A stretch of DNA of 20,000 nucleotides from Stramonita haemastoma (lineage: Eukaryota > Mollusca > Gastropoda > Neogastropoda > Muricidae), in assembly GCA_030674155.1 (NCBI GenBank), contig CM060320.1, forward strand, positions 16,721,252-16,741,251. The letters run 5' to 3'. Shown one piece after another: positions 1 through 8,356 of this stretch. Each line of letters opens with the position of its first letter. Position 1 is the first letter of the stretch. Made by a program: the position numbers and the translations under genes. The notes below the pieces were generated by a model. That model was not told the origin of the DNA. It did no database searches and was given only the letters and a program-made list of their open reading frames with translations.

Positions 1-60
1 CGCACGCATGTGTGTGTGTGTGTACGTGCATGTGTGTGTGTGTTGCTGTTCTTTACATGG
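1..60. repeat. TG-rich simple sequence
   Basis: Alternating purine-pyrimidine TG/CG-rich tract at the window edge; the repeat probably extends to the left. No gene seen. Confidence 0.7.
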
Positions 61-78
61 TTAGAATGTGTTTGCGAG

Positions 79-300
<222 letters not shown>

Positions 301-883
301 CCCCACCAATCTTTAATACTTCCAAAAGCGGCGGCCCCTGACACTAAAAATAGGTAACACTATGATTATTATCGGAAACAACAACAAAACAATCCCATTG
401 CCTCTTTCCTGTCCTGTCCAACTCTCAACTCCCACCCACCAACCCCACCCCCTTCCTTTTGCCCCTTATCCAGTTTTTTCACCTGGCGATGTCAAATGAC
501 CACATACTGAAAAAGAAAATGATTTTAAAAAGAAGAAAAACAGACCTGACCAACAAACAGGTTTTGAACATTCAAGTCGTTGCCTTGCTCTAGGTGTTAG
601 GGCAGTCTTTTTGTATTGGGGGGGAGTGGTTTCAAGTCCGTGGTGGCAAAATGTTGTAACAGAATAGGTCTATTTGTTGGTCTAGAGGTTGGTCTGTCTT
701 GTGCAATTGTCTGTTTTTTTTGTTTTGTTTTGGTTTGGGTTTTGTTTTTTTGGAGGGGTTGTCTGCTTGTCTTGTTTGTTGGTTTTGTTCTGGTTTTTTT
801 GTTTGTGTGTCTGTGTGGCTGTGCGTCTTTGTATGTCTTGTATGTCTGGTCTGTCTGGCTGTCTGTCTGTCTCTCTCACTCTC

Positions 884-888
<5 letters not shown>
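301..888. other. No gene seen
   Basis: Mixed-composition sequence with a T/G-rich half (about 700-860). The open frames crossing it run into the CA repeat and have no recognisable domain. No splice-bounded coding pattern or known repeat was recognised. Confidence 0.5.
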
Positions 889-959
<71 letters not shown>

Positions 960-1080
960 AAACACAAATACGCGCGCACGTACACATACACACACACGTG
1001 AGCGCACATGCGTGTTCCTGCATGCACACGCACACACATACACACACGTATAAACACATACACGCACACACACGCGCGCG
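889..1080. repeat. (CA)n microsatellite with imperfect CA/CG flank
   Basis: A pure CA tract spans about 889-957, followed by degenerate CA-rich sequence with CGCG steps to 1080. It is potential Z-DNA-forming sequence by composition. Confidence 0.9.
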
Positions 1081-1202
1081 CATTCTCAACTCCCCCCCCC
1101 CCCTCCCTATCTTCCTCTTGTCCTCAATCTTAGCTCTTGACCACATTAAGAAAATATTTTTATTTTATTTTATTTTATTTTTATTTTTATAATTAATTAA
1201 TT

Positions 1203-1496
1203 ATAATCCTGGCTGATCGGTAGGCTACAGGTAGCGCACCTGCCTAGAAATCGAAAAGTCCGGGTCGGAAGTGTGCGGTGGTTCGATCCCCGTTTGGGCC
1301 CAAAACTTTTCCCCCTATCCATTAGACCATGAGTGATGGTCTGGGTGCCAGTCTTTCGGACAACACGATAAACGCAGGTTCCGTGTGTTATACAAAATTA
1401 TTTAGCGCACGTAAAAGAACCGACGGCACAAGAGAGTTGTCCCTGGTAAAGTTCTGTAGAAAAAAGCGGCTCTGATAGGGAAACAAATGCAGTTAA
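1203..1496 (+). mobile_element. tRNA-derived SINE with conserved-looking central domain
   Basis: The head is tRNA-like: a loose A box near 1221-1231 and a near-perfect B box, GGTTCGATCCC, at 1280-1290. The body (about 1345-1475) resembles a central domain I associate with SINEs widespread in molluscs and other invertebrates, around TTTCGGACAACACGATAAA, GCACGTAAAAGAACC and GTTCTGTAGAAAAA. It would be transcribed by RNA polymerase III and moved by a partner LINE. It abuts another SINE on the opposite strand at its 3' end. The family name cannot be settled without a repeat library. Confidence 0.75.
1280..1290 (+). promoter_or_regulatory. Pol III B box of SINE
   Basis: GGTTCGATCCC matches the tRNA-type B-box consensus GGTTCGANNCC. 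Confidence 0.75.
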
Positions 1497-1785
1497 AGAT
1501 AAAGGTGTCACATAACTAGGCGGTCGTAGGGGAGCGAGGTGTCGGAGACCTCAGCTTCTCTAGGGGGCCAGCATATTGAGGGCGGTGCCCATCTCCTCTC
1601 CCTCGCTGCTTTACCTTCTCTGACCCTAAAGAGGGCATGTACCCATTTACATCTGGGTGAACTGGGGGACTGTACTGAAGCCAAGGCGCGCAAACGGTCA
1701 CCCATCCAACTGGTAACCACGCTGGACGCTGCTTAACTTGACTGGGGGAAAGCGAGCGCTCTGACCACTGAGTTACAGTTGCAGG
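1497..1785 (-). mobile_element. tRNA/5S rRNA chimeric SINE, copy A
   Basis: Read on the minus strand, the 5' end resembles a tRNA 5' half (1751-1778, CTCAGTGGTCAGAGCGCTCG). It runs into a 5S rRNA-like segment (about 1737 down to 1695, with GTTAAGCAGCGT and GGATGGGTGACCG) corresponding to the internal control region of 5S genes. A family-specific body follows, ending in a CTTTA-type tail near 1497. Three further copies in the window (16733-17013, 17680-17766, 18590-18838) share the body. It is not a 5S gene, because both 5S termini are missing. Confidence 0.8.
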
Positions 1786-1800
1786 CAGGAAAAGGCAAAA

Positions 1801-2025
1801 AACCCCACAAAATAATGGATGGTGCTGTTCTTGTGGCGACGCGCTCTCCCTGGGGAGAGCAGCCCGAATTAGATGCAGAAGAAATCTGCCGTGACTTAAT
1901 TATGGCGGTATAAATAAACAGATAATAGGGGTTGTTGTTTTTCTTAATCTTCAGGAAACTGTCCATCGCGTATCGTGTTCCTGTGGAAGTTATTTTGGGA
2001 GCGCGGTCAGGGGTGGTTGATTTAA
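1801..2025 (+). repeat. Probable dispersed repeat fragment with perfect hairpin
   Basis: An 18-bp perfect palindrome with an 8-bp stem and 2-nt centre (GCTCTCCCTGGGGAGAGC, 1843-1860) sits in sequence I associate with recurring gastropod repeats. The segment at about 1926-2025 has a diverged counterpart at about 3580-3690, sharing phrases such as AGTTATTTTGGG and GTTGTTGTTTTT. Family and boundaries are unknown, and no coding capacity was recognised. Confidence 0.45.
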
Positions 2026-2111
2026 CATGAAGCCAGTTATGATGACCTAAGGCAATTTGGTGTCCATGGGTTGTCCTTGTTCCTATCATTATTATGGTTG
2101 TTTGTCTGTAC

Positions 2112-2140
2112 ATCTGGCTGGCTAGCTAGCTAGCTAGCTG
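2112..2140. repeat. (GCTA)n short tandem repeat
   Basis: About five tandem TAGC units, followed by a short TGGT run and then a G homopolymer near 2165-2177. Confidence 0.75.
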
Positions 2141-2180
2141 GCTGTGTGGTTGGTTGGTTGGAAGGGGGGGGGGGGGGTAG

Positions 2181-2428
2181 GTATCTCTCTTTCTCTGTCT
2201 TTGGGTCTATGTTTCTGTATCTCTGTCTCTTTGGGCTTTTTGTTTTTTTTGTTCTGTCTGCCTTAATCTATGTTTTGTCTCTCTGTTCTGTCTCTCTCTG
2301 TCTGGCTCTTTCTTTCTGTCTGTTTGTTTGTCTGTTCCCCCCTCTGTGTCTCTCTCTGTCTCTCTCTGTGGTCTCTCTCTGTGTCTCTCTGTTCTCTGTT
2401 TCTCTCTGTATCTCTCTCTTCTCTCTCT

Positions 2429-2501
<73 letters not shown>

Positions 2502-2515
2502 CTCTCGCTCTCTTC
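2181..2515. repeat. CT/TCTG-rich microsatellite block
   Basis: Imperfect CT, CTGT and TTTG sequence becomes a nearly pure CT tract at about 2446-2497. The Leu/Ser and Arg/Glu open frames on both strands are repeat translations. Confidence 0.85.
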
Positions 2516-2617
2516 GTTGCATGTCTGAGTTCTTTCTGGGTGCCAGTGTGGTTGATCAATATCAGGCTGGGGAGGGAGGGAGGGACGGGGAAAGGGGGGA
2601 GAGAGGAGGAGGAGGAG

Positions 2618-2990
2618 AGAATAGCCTAGAGGTTAGAACGTTGAGGTGGTGATCTGACAGTCGGGATTTGAGTCACCACCGAGACACCTGTTCAAGGGGA
2701 TTTTCTTCAAGTCAAGTCAAAAACACTTTAATCATCCCTGAAGGGCAATTACAATACTGATTGATAAAAGGGGGATTTTTTTTACCCTGAAGTTAACATC
2801 AGCATCCATTCCATCACCACCACTACTGCCCCCTTCTTCCCTAAAAGTCCTAAGATGAGACTGCAAATTATTGAGGTCCAGGGTGTAAACGCACGTAGAA
2901 CATACTTAATAGAACACACATCAAAACCCCGTTCTGTCTTTCCAAAGGATAGGCTTCTGCGTGCCGGTGAGAACAGATGAAAAGTATAGA
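2618..2990 (+). mobile_element. tRNA-headed SINE family 2, copy a (interrupted)
   Basis: A degenerate tRNA-like head is visible (TAGAGGTTAGAAC near 2627-2639). The body includes GAGTTAACATCAG-like, AAAGTCCT.AGATGAGACT and GTGCCGGTGAGAACAGATGA segments shared with the copies at 3244-3375, 5601-5791, 18385-18520 and 19443-19810. The element is split by a short LINE tail at 2705-2771. Its 3' end runs into a different 3' tail (GCGCCATATAAGTTCCATGTA) and an ATT repeat. Confidence 0.7.
2705..2771 (-). mobile_element. Very short 5'-truncated LINE 3' tail nested in SINE
   Basis: On the minus strand this reads TGATTAAAGTGTTTT and then two TGACT-type units, a layout like L2/CR1-type 3' ends (poly-A-like signal plus short tandem repeat). 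It is flanked by near-identical direct repeats, GGGGATTTT at about 2697-2704 and 2771-2779 (the right copy has one extra G). These look like a target-site duplication in the host SINE. Only about 65 bp was inserted. Confidence 0.65.
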
Positions 2991-3012
2991 CATAGCGCCA
3001 TATAAGTTCCAT

Positions 3013-3078
<66 letters not shown>

Positions 3079-3115
3079 TTGTTGTTGTTGTTGTTATTAT
3101 TACTATTACTATTAC

Positions 3116-3193
<78 letters not shown>
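2991..3193 (+). repeat. (ATT)n microsatellite grown from an element 3' tail
   Basis: About 60 trinucleotide units with a GTT-rich interruption near 3079-3095. They are preceded by TAGCGCCATATAAGTTCCATG, a tail also seen at 15546-15570 (also followed by ATT units). This suggests the microsatellite grew from a retroelement 3' end. Confidence 0.8.
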
Positions 3194-3194
<1 letters not shown>

Positions 3195-3243
3195 AGATGA
3201 AAAGAAAAAAAAGCAAACCACAAATGCACACTGCCGGGGTTTT

Positions 3244-3375
3244 TTTTTATATATCGAGGATAATAGAATAAAAGCAATCATAATGCTTTTTTTTACATCC
3301 AGTCCCCGTGTGTATGCAGTTTCGTAAATGTCATCTGTTCCCACCGGCACACGATGGCCTACTCTTACGTGTTTT
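3244..3375 (-). mobile_element. SINE family 2, copy b, 3' part
   Basis: Minus-strand match to the 3' body of family 2: GTAAGAGTAGGCCATCGTGT, a GGTGGGAACAGATGACATTT-type segment, CATACACACGGGGACTG and ATTATCCTCGATAT. It closely resembles copy c at 5601-5791. It lies inverted to copy a, with the ATT repeat between them. Confidence 0.75.
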
Positions 3376-3777
3376 AAGACATCAACCCTGCGGTCGGAAT
3401 ACAGCTACCTTAATTCATGGTGTGCAAAAAAACGATCATATAAAATTATCATTAGGCTAAATTTCAGCCTTGGTGAACCTCAAGGCTCTAGCCTAGGTAT
3501 AAATTGAAAAAAAAACCACCTGATTATGACAGATGACCACATTTATACAGAAACTCATCTAACGAGCAGCTGGGGTTTGGAGGTAGGGTTGTTGTTGTTT
3601 TTTTCCCTAAATCTTCTGGTATCTTCCGTCATATTCCTGTTGGAGTTATTTTGGGGGCTAGAGTTGTTGATTCCAATCAGGGTGGTTTTAAATTAAATAG
3701 CTGTGTTATTAGTGTGGTACAGGAGGGGTCACGGGGAGATTTGTGCTGACGAATTGTGCCTATTTCCTGGTGGTGTT
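3376..3777. other. No gene; contains diverged dispersed-repeat match
   Basis: No coding signal. Positions about 3580-3690 resemble 1926-2025 (GTTGTTGTT run, then TATTCCTGTTGGAGTTATTTT and GTTGATTCC), which suggests an uncharacterised dispersed repeat. The rest is unassigned. Confidence 0.4.
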
Positions 3778-3994
3778 CATCTCTGTCTCTGCCTCTGTCT
3801 TTGTCTCTGTCTCTGCGTCCCACCCCCCATCCCATCCCTCTCTCTCTCTCTTATCCTGACTAATCCCTCTCCCCCCCCCCCCCTCCTCCACCTCCCCCTC
3901 TCTCTTGTCGCTTGAGTCTGTCTCTCTCTGTGTCTAGGTCTGTCTGTCTGTCTGTCTTCTGTCTTCTCTTTCTCTCTCCTCTCTCTCTCTCTCT

Positions 3995-4078
<84 letters not shown>
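3778..4078. repeat. CT/TCTG microsatellite block
   Basis: CTCTGTCTCTGC units (3778-3820), a C homopolymer region (about 3870-3885), TCTG units (about 3940-3958) and a pure CT tract to 4077. Confidence 0.9.
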
Positions 4079-4079
<1 letters not shown>

Positions 4080-4081
4080 GG

Positions 4082-4862
4082 AGGTAAATGCTGAAGATGT
4101 GGTGATGTAAATGCAGAAGATGATGGTGATGTAAATGTTGAAAATCATGGTAATGTAAATGTTAAGATGATGGTGATGTAAATGTTGAAGATGATGGTGA
4201 TGTAAATACTGAAGATGCTAGTGATGGTGATGTACATTGCTGAAGATGATGGAGATGTAAATGCTGAAGATGAGGGTGATGTAAATGCTGAAGATGATGG
4301 TGATGCTGATGTAAATGCTGAAGATAATTGTCATGGTGATGTAATATTGAAGATGAGGTGATGGTGATGTAAATGCTGAAGATGATGGTGATGTAAATGT
4401 TGAAGATGATGGTGCTGGTGATGTAAATACTGAAGATGATGTGATGTAAATGTTGAAGATGATGGTGATGTAAATGTTGAAAACAGGTAATGTAAATGTT
4501 GAAGATATTGGTGATGTTAATGCTGAAGATGATGGCGATGGTGATGGAAATGTTGAAGATGATGATGCTGGTGTTGGAAATGTTGTAGATGATGGGGAAG
4601 TAAATGCTGATGATGATGATGATGTAAATGTTGAGGATAAAGTTGATGATGATGTAAATGTTGAAGATGATGGTGATGTAAATGTTGAAGATGATAGTGA
4701 TGGTGATGTAAATGCTGAGGATGATGGTGATGGTGATGTAAATGTTGAGGATGATGGTGATGGTGATGTAAATGTTGAAGATGATGGTGATGTGGATGTG
4801 AAGATGATGGTGATGGTGATGTAAATGCTGAAGATGATGGTGATGATGATGTAAATGCTGAA
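4082..4862 (+). repeat. 24-bp minisatellite with acidic coding potential
   Basis: A 24-bp unit close to GATGTAAATGCTGAAGATGA plus TGGT is repeated about thirty times, with internal GAT gains and losses. In one frame the unit reads Asp-Val-Asn-Ala/Val-Glu-Asp-Asp-Gly. The longest frame in this sense is only 4474-4824, and small indels break it elsewhere, so I treat it as satellite and not a gene. The complementary strand is also open over 4218-4970 as a Ser/Thr-rich shadow. Confidence 0.8.
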
Positions 4863-5320
4863 GGTGATGATTATGGAGGAGGATGTAGATGGTAGAACTG
4901 CTGAAAGAGGTGCTGGTTGGGATGATGTGAATTCTAATGATGAGGATGATGGTAGTGATGATGTGATCACTAATGGTGACGATGGTAACGATGGTGTAGG
5001 TGTTGAAAGTGGTAGTGGTAACGGTGACTATGAAGAAGAAGTTAAAGATGACGATGGAAACAGTGATGAAGACGAGGATTGTGATTGTGATTATTGTGTA
5101 GAGGCACTGAAGATGATGATTGTGATGATGATAACTATATAGGCTGAAGAGGAGGATGATAGTGCAGATGATGAAGAGAATGAGTTTGATGATGAAGATG
5201 TAGATGATGAAAGTAATGATGGTGATGGTGATATACTTGCTGCAGCTGCAGATATAGATAATGAAGATGCTGATGGCAGCGATTATGTAAATGATAAAAA
5301 TAATGACGGGGTTGATTGAT
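4863..5320 (+). repeat. Degenerate GAT/GAA-rich sequence, possible relic acidic ORF
   Basis: A more complex Asp/Glu/Gly/Asn-coding sequence follows the minisatellite. Open frames cover 4855-5142 and, after a frame change, about 5140-5319, ending in TGA. No domain is recognisable. It may be an old coding acidic region, such as the linker of a retroelement ORF, or simply degraded repeat. Confidence 0.4.
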
Positions 5321-5399
5321 GATAACTAGAAGGCATTGAGTGTGACTTTATGTACTCGCAAAATTGGAAATGTAAAATGGATGGAAATGTTTTCGGCTG

Positions 5400-5600
<201 letters not shown>

Positions 5601-5791
5601 CGGCTGAGACTTTAAACCGTGTGTGAACGCATGCAGAACATCTTGCGCACACGTTAAATCCTGTTCCGCTTTTCGTAAGAGTAGGCCATCGTGTGCCGGT
5701 GGGAACAGATGACATTTACAAAACTGCATACACACGGGGACTGAATGTAAAAAAGCACAAGAGTGCTTATTCCATTATCCTCGATATAAAA
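5601..5791 (+). mobile_element. SINE family 2, copy c, 5'-truncated
   Basis: Begins at GAGACTTTAAACCGTG and continues through GTAAGAGTAGGCCATCGTGT and GGTGGGAACAGATGACATTT to ATTATCCTCGATATAAAAGA. It lacks the tRNA head and is followed by AATC tandem repeats that are its tail. Confidence 0.8.
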
Positions 5792-5792
5792 G

Positions 5793-5852
<60 letters not shown>

Positions 5853-5950
5853 TCTCTCTCTCTCTCTTTGTCTCTGTCTGTCAGTCTGTCTGTCTGCCTT
5901 TCTGTCTGTCTCTCTCCCTCTTTTTCTCTTTGTCTCTGTCTCTCTCTGTC

Positions 5951-5986
<36 letters not shown>

Positions 5987-5988
5987 AG
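5792..5988. repeat. (AATC)n SINE tail followed by CT/TCTG repeat
   Basis: About 15 AATC units (5792-5851), then CT and TCTG blocks. The AATC expansion most likely started from the SINE 3' tail. Confidence 0.85.
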
Positions 5989-6249
5989 ATAGTAATAGTT
6001 TCTACCGATTTAGACACAAAACTGTTATGACAAAACAGAGCGTGATGGTGACATTTGGCCACAGACAGAAATAGTATTGATTATAGGCCTACCTAACAAG
6101 CAATGGTCTAATCATCAGGCTACTGTCCATTATTTTTTTTTTTTGGCTTAAAAAAATATATATTAACAAAAAAATATTCTTTTCTTTTTTGTTTTGTTGT
6201 TTTTGTCCATCGAGTCCCAGTTAGAGTAATTGGGGAGCGATGAGAGGTG
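5989..6249. other. No gene seen
   Basis: AT-rich sequence with a T run near 6130-6145. No element or coding signal recognised. Confidence 0.5.
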
Positions 6250-6330
6250 TGGGGGGGGGGAGCTGGAGAAGGGGGAGGGGGGGGGCTGGGGAGGGGGGGG
6301 GGCTGGGGAGGGGGGAGGGGCTGGGGGGGC
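6250..6330 (+). repeat. G-run cluster (GGGGCTGGGGAGG-like units), G-quadruplex candidate
   Basis: Many runs of four to nine G on the plus strand are separated by CT or A. This far exceeds the four G-tracts with short loops needed for a G-quadruplex. Confidence 0.75.
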
Positions 6331-6577
6331 ATGGTGGCTGATTACAAATTAATCTTCTTATATTTTGCGTGCTTTGTTTGTTTGTAGAGTGTGAGTAACA
6401 GGAAGTTTCGTGTCGATGTTTTCTTTGTCCTTGTATTGTTTTTTTGCTATGGTTTTGTTGTTGTTGTTGTTGTTGTTAATTTTTGTGTGTGTTTCTGTTT
6501 GTACAGTCACATACGCGTGCAATCGCCTGCACACACATACACACGCACGTCTGCAGACAAACATAAACAGACAGACA

Positions 6578-6620
6578 GACTCAAGACTCAAGAATACTTT
6601 AATGTCTCAACTAGAGAAAT
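6578..6620 (-). mobile_element. LINE 3' tail relic with heptamer repeats
   Basis: On the minus strand this reads GAGACATTAAAGTATTC followed by two TTGAGTC units, then TCTG repeats. The order matches the nested tail at 2705-2771 (ATTAAAGTGTTTT plus TGACT units). The upstream extent into 6621-6720 cannot be defined. Confidence 0.5.
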
Positions 6621-6722
6621 TATAAGTGGCATTTTAAAATCACAATTATACAGAATGTATAATAATAAAAAAAATACAGACTAAGAAATAACACAGTATC
6701 TTAAAAGCCGACATTACACTAC

Positions 6723-6734
6723 GTCACTCACTCA

Positions 6735-6822
<88 letters not shown>
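6723..6822. repeat. (CA)n microsatellite
   Basis: About 48 uninterrupted CA units preceded by a few ACTC units. Confidence 0.95.
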
Positions 6823-6823
<1 letters not shown>

Positions 6824-6828
6824 GTGGA

Positions 6829-6948
6829 GAGAGAGGGGGGGCAGAGAGATATAGATGATAGAGAGACAGACATACAGACAGACTAGATCAGACAGACAGA
6901 CACACAGGCAGATACAGAGAGAGATAAAGACATATGAAGAAGAGATAG
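6829..6948. repeat. GA/CAGA purine-rich repeat
   Basis: Degenerate GAGA, GACAGA and ATAGA units following the CA tract. Confidence 0.75.
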
Positions 6949-6950
6949 AG

Positions 6951-7134
6951 GATGCTACTGCTTCTGTTGCTGCTGCTGGTAGCACTGCTACTGCTGCCGC
7001 CGCTGCTGCTGCTGCTGCTGCTACTACTGCTACTGCTGCAGCTGCTACTGTTACTGGTACTGCTGGTACTGCTGTTGTTGCAGCTGCTGCTGCTGCTGAT
7101 GATGATGATGACGATGCTGACGACGATGACAATC
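6951..7134 (+). repeat. CTG/CTA trinucleotide array passing into GAT array
   Basis: Starts with GATGCTACTGCTTCTGTTGC, the same phrase that builds the 15899-16530 array, then GCTGCT/GCTACT units and ends with GAT/GAC units. One plus frame (within 6855-7193) reads polyalanine then polyaspartate. I see no domain and no start context that would make it a credible gene. Confidence 0.75.
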
Positions 7135-7259
7135 TTCATTTCCTAGGGCAACACACAGGTATTGATATTTGTTTCACTCAGTTCTTGCTCTGAATGGGAA
7201 CTGTAGCTGATAACAGCAAATGAAAAATGTAACACAAATTGAAAATTTAAAAAACCCTC

Positions 7260-7389
7260 TGAACAGAGACAGAAAGACAGACCGAGACAGAGACAGTGGC
7301 ATAGACAAAGACAGACATACACACGTACGAACGCACGCACGCACCCTCCTGAAACACACACACGTGCGCGCGCTCACACACACGCGCGC

Positions 7390-7447
<58 letters not shown>

Positions 7448-7676
7448 CACACATACACAAAAGATAAACACGACGCACCTACACCTACACACACACATAC
7501 AAACACACACACACATACAAACACACACACACACACACATACAAACACACACACACACACACATACAAACACACACACATGCACGCGCACACATACACAC
7601 ACACACACACACCCCACACACACACACAAGACAAACACACACACCTACACACAAACACACACACATACACACACAC

Positions 7677-7742
<66 letters not shown>
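7260..7742. repeat. GACAGA and long compound CA repeat
   Basis: GACAGA units (7265-7315), ACGC units (about 7330-7344), then CA-rich sequence. This includes a higher-order repeat of the type ACACATACAAACACACACAC (about 7490-7580) and a pure CA tract at about 7676-7742. Confidence 0.9.
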
Positions 7743-7746
<4 letters not shown>

Positions 7747-7825
7747 TCAGACACAACATTCCACGACTCGCTTATATATCTCAAAGACACACCTCTAGCG
7801 AGCCAGTATCTTTCAAGGCATGTGT

Positions 7826-7860
7826 AAACCTCTCTCTCTCTGTCTCTCTCTCTCTCTCTG

Positions 7861-7903
<43 letters not shown>

Positions 7904-7933
7904 GTCTCTCTCTCTGTCTCTCTCTTTCTGTCT
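7826..7933. repeat. CT/TCTG microsatellite, left flank of LINE insertion
   Basis: CT tract with TCTG interruptions. Its last 13 bases (7921-7933) are repeated exactly at 13471-13483, immediately right of the LINE. The target of the LINE was therefore this kind of pyrimidine repeat. Confidence 0.9.
7921..7933 (+). repeat. Target-site duplication of LINE, left copy
   Basis: TCTCTTTCTGTCT, identical to 13471-13483. The TTT interruption makes it more specific than plain CT repeat, although chance identity in pyrimidine-rich flanks is not excluded. Confidence 0.7.
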
Positions 7934-8356
7934 AAACGACTGTGTGCGTACATCACTTTCGTACAAACCATAATGCAAAACATTACTTTCAGCTCTTATG
8001 ACTATTTGCTTTTCACTTAATTTAGTGTAAACTTTAGTTTGGTTACGTATCGGATTCCTATTTGTATTTAGCTTATTTACTGACTTATTCACATACAACT
8101 TTTCAACATCACACTCTTCCGTTTGTTTACTATTTTTCTGCCACAGGTAATGCACAATACACAAATCATGCACGGATTTTGCATTCTCTACCATTTCAGC
8201 ATCAAAGCAATTCACACTTTCATCCATCCTTTCCCTCCATTTCCCAACACGTGAAACCATACCATCAACATTTTGTGCATGCGGTGACTGTTTTCTTTTT
8301 ATGCCTTCTGCATTTTCTGGACCGGACAGATTCTTGCTGCAGGGCCGGCCAGACCG
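7934..8356 (-). pseudogene. ORF2 N-terminal piece (inverted)
   Basis: An open frame of 141 codons on the minus strand runs from just after the ORF1 stop (8359-8357) to the end of the inverted segment. The first Met is at 8260-8258. No domain is recognised in this stretch: it is hydrophilic, Asn/Lys/Glu-rich, with several Cys. It ends at a Phe codon (7936-7934). The plus-strand ORF2 piece has a Phe codon in the same frame at 9476-9478, so the two join without loss of frame. It is in the same frame as the end of ORF1, separated by one TAA. An alternative is that it is untranslated inter-ORF sequence that is open by chance. Confidence 0.6.

Noticed and set aside
632..1192. Open frames across the CA tract on both strands
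   Set aside because: They are Thr-His or Cys-Val repeat translations open in several frames at once, with no domain.
4082..4862. CRISPR-like array
   Set aside because: Units are contiguous 24-bp repeats without unique spacers, in a eukaryotic context.
4218..4970. 250-codon Ser/Thr-rich open frame on the minus strand
   Set aside because: Antisense shadow of the 24-bp minisatellite; no start context, signal peptide or domain.
6855..7193. Polyalanine-polyaspartate protein gene
   Set aside because: Consists entirely of GACAGA, CTG and GAT repeat translation; no unique coding segment.
7174..7759. Cys/Val-rich open frames of up to 170 codons on the minus strand
   Set aside because: Direct translation of the compound CA repeat; open in multiple frames.
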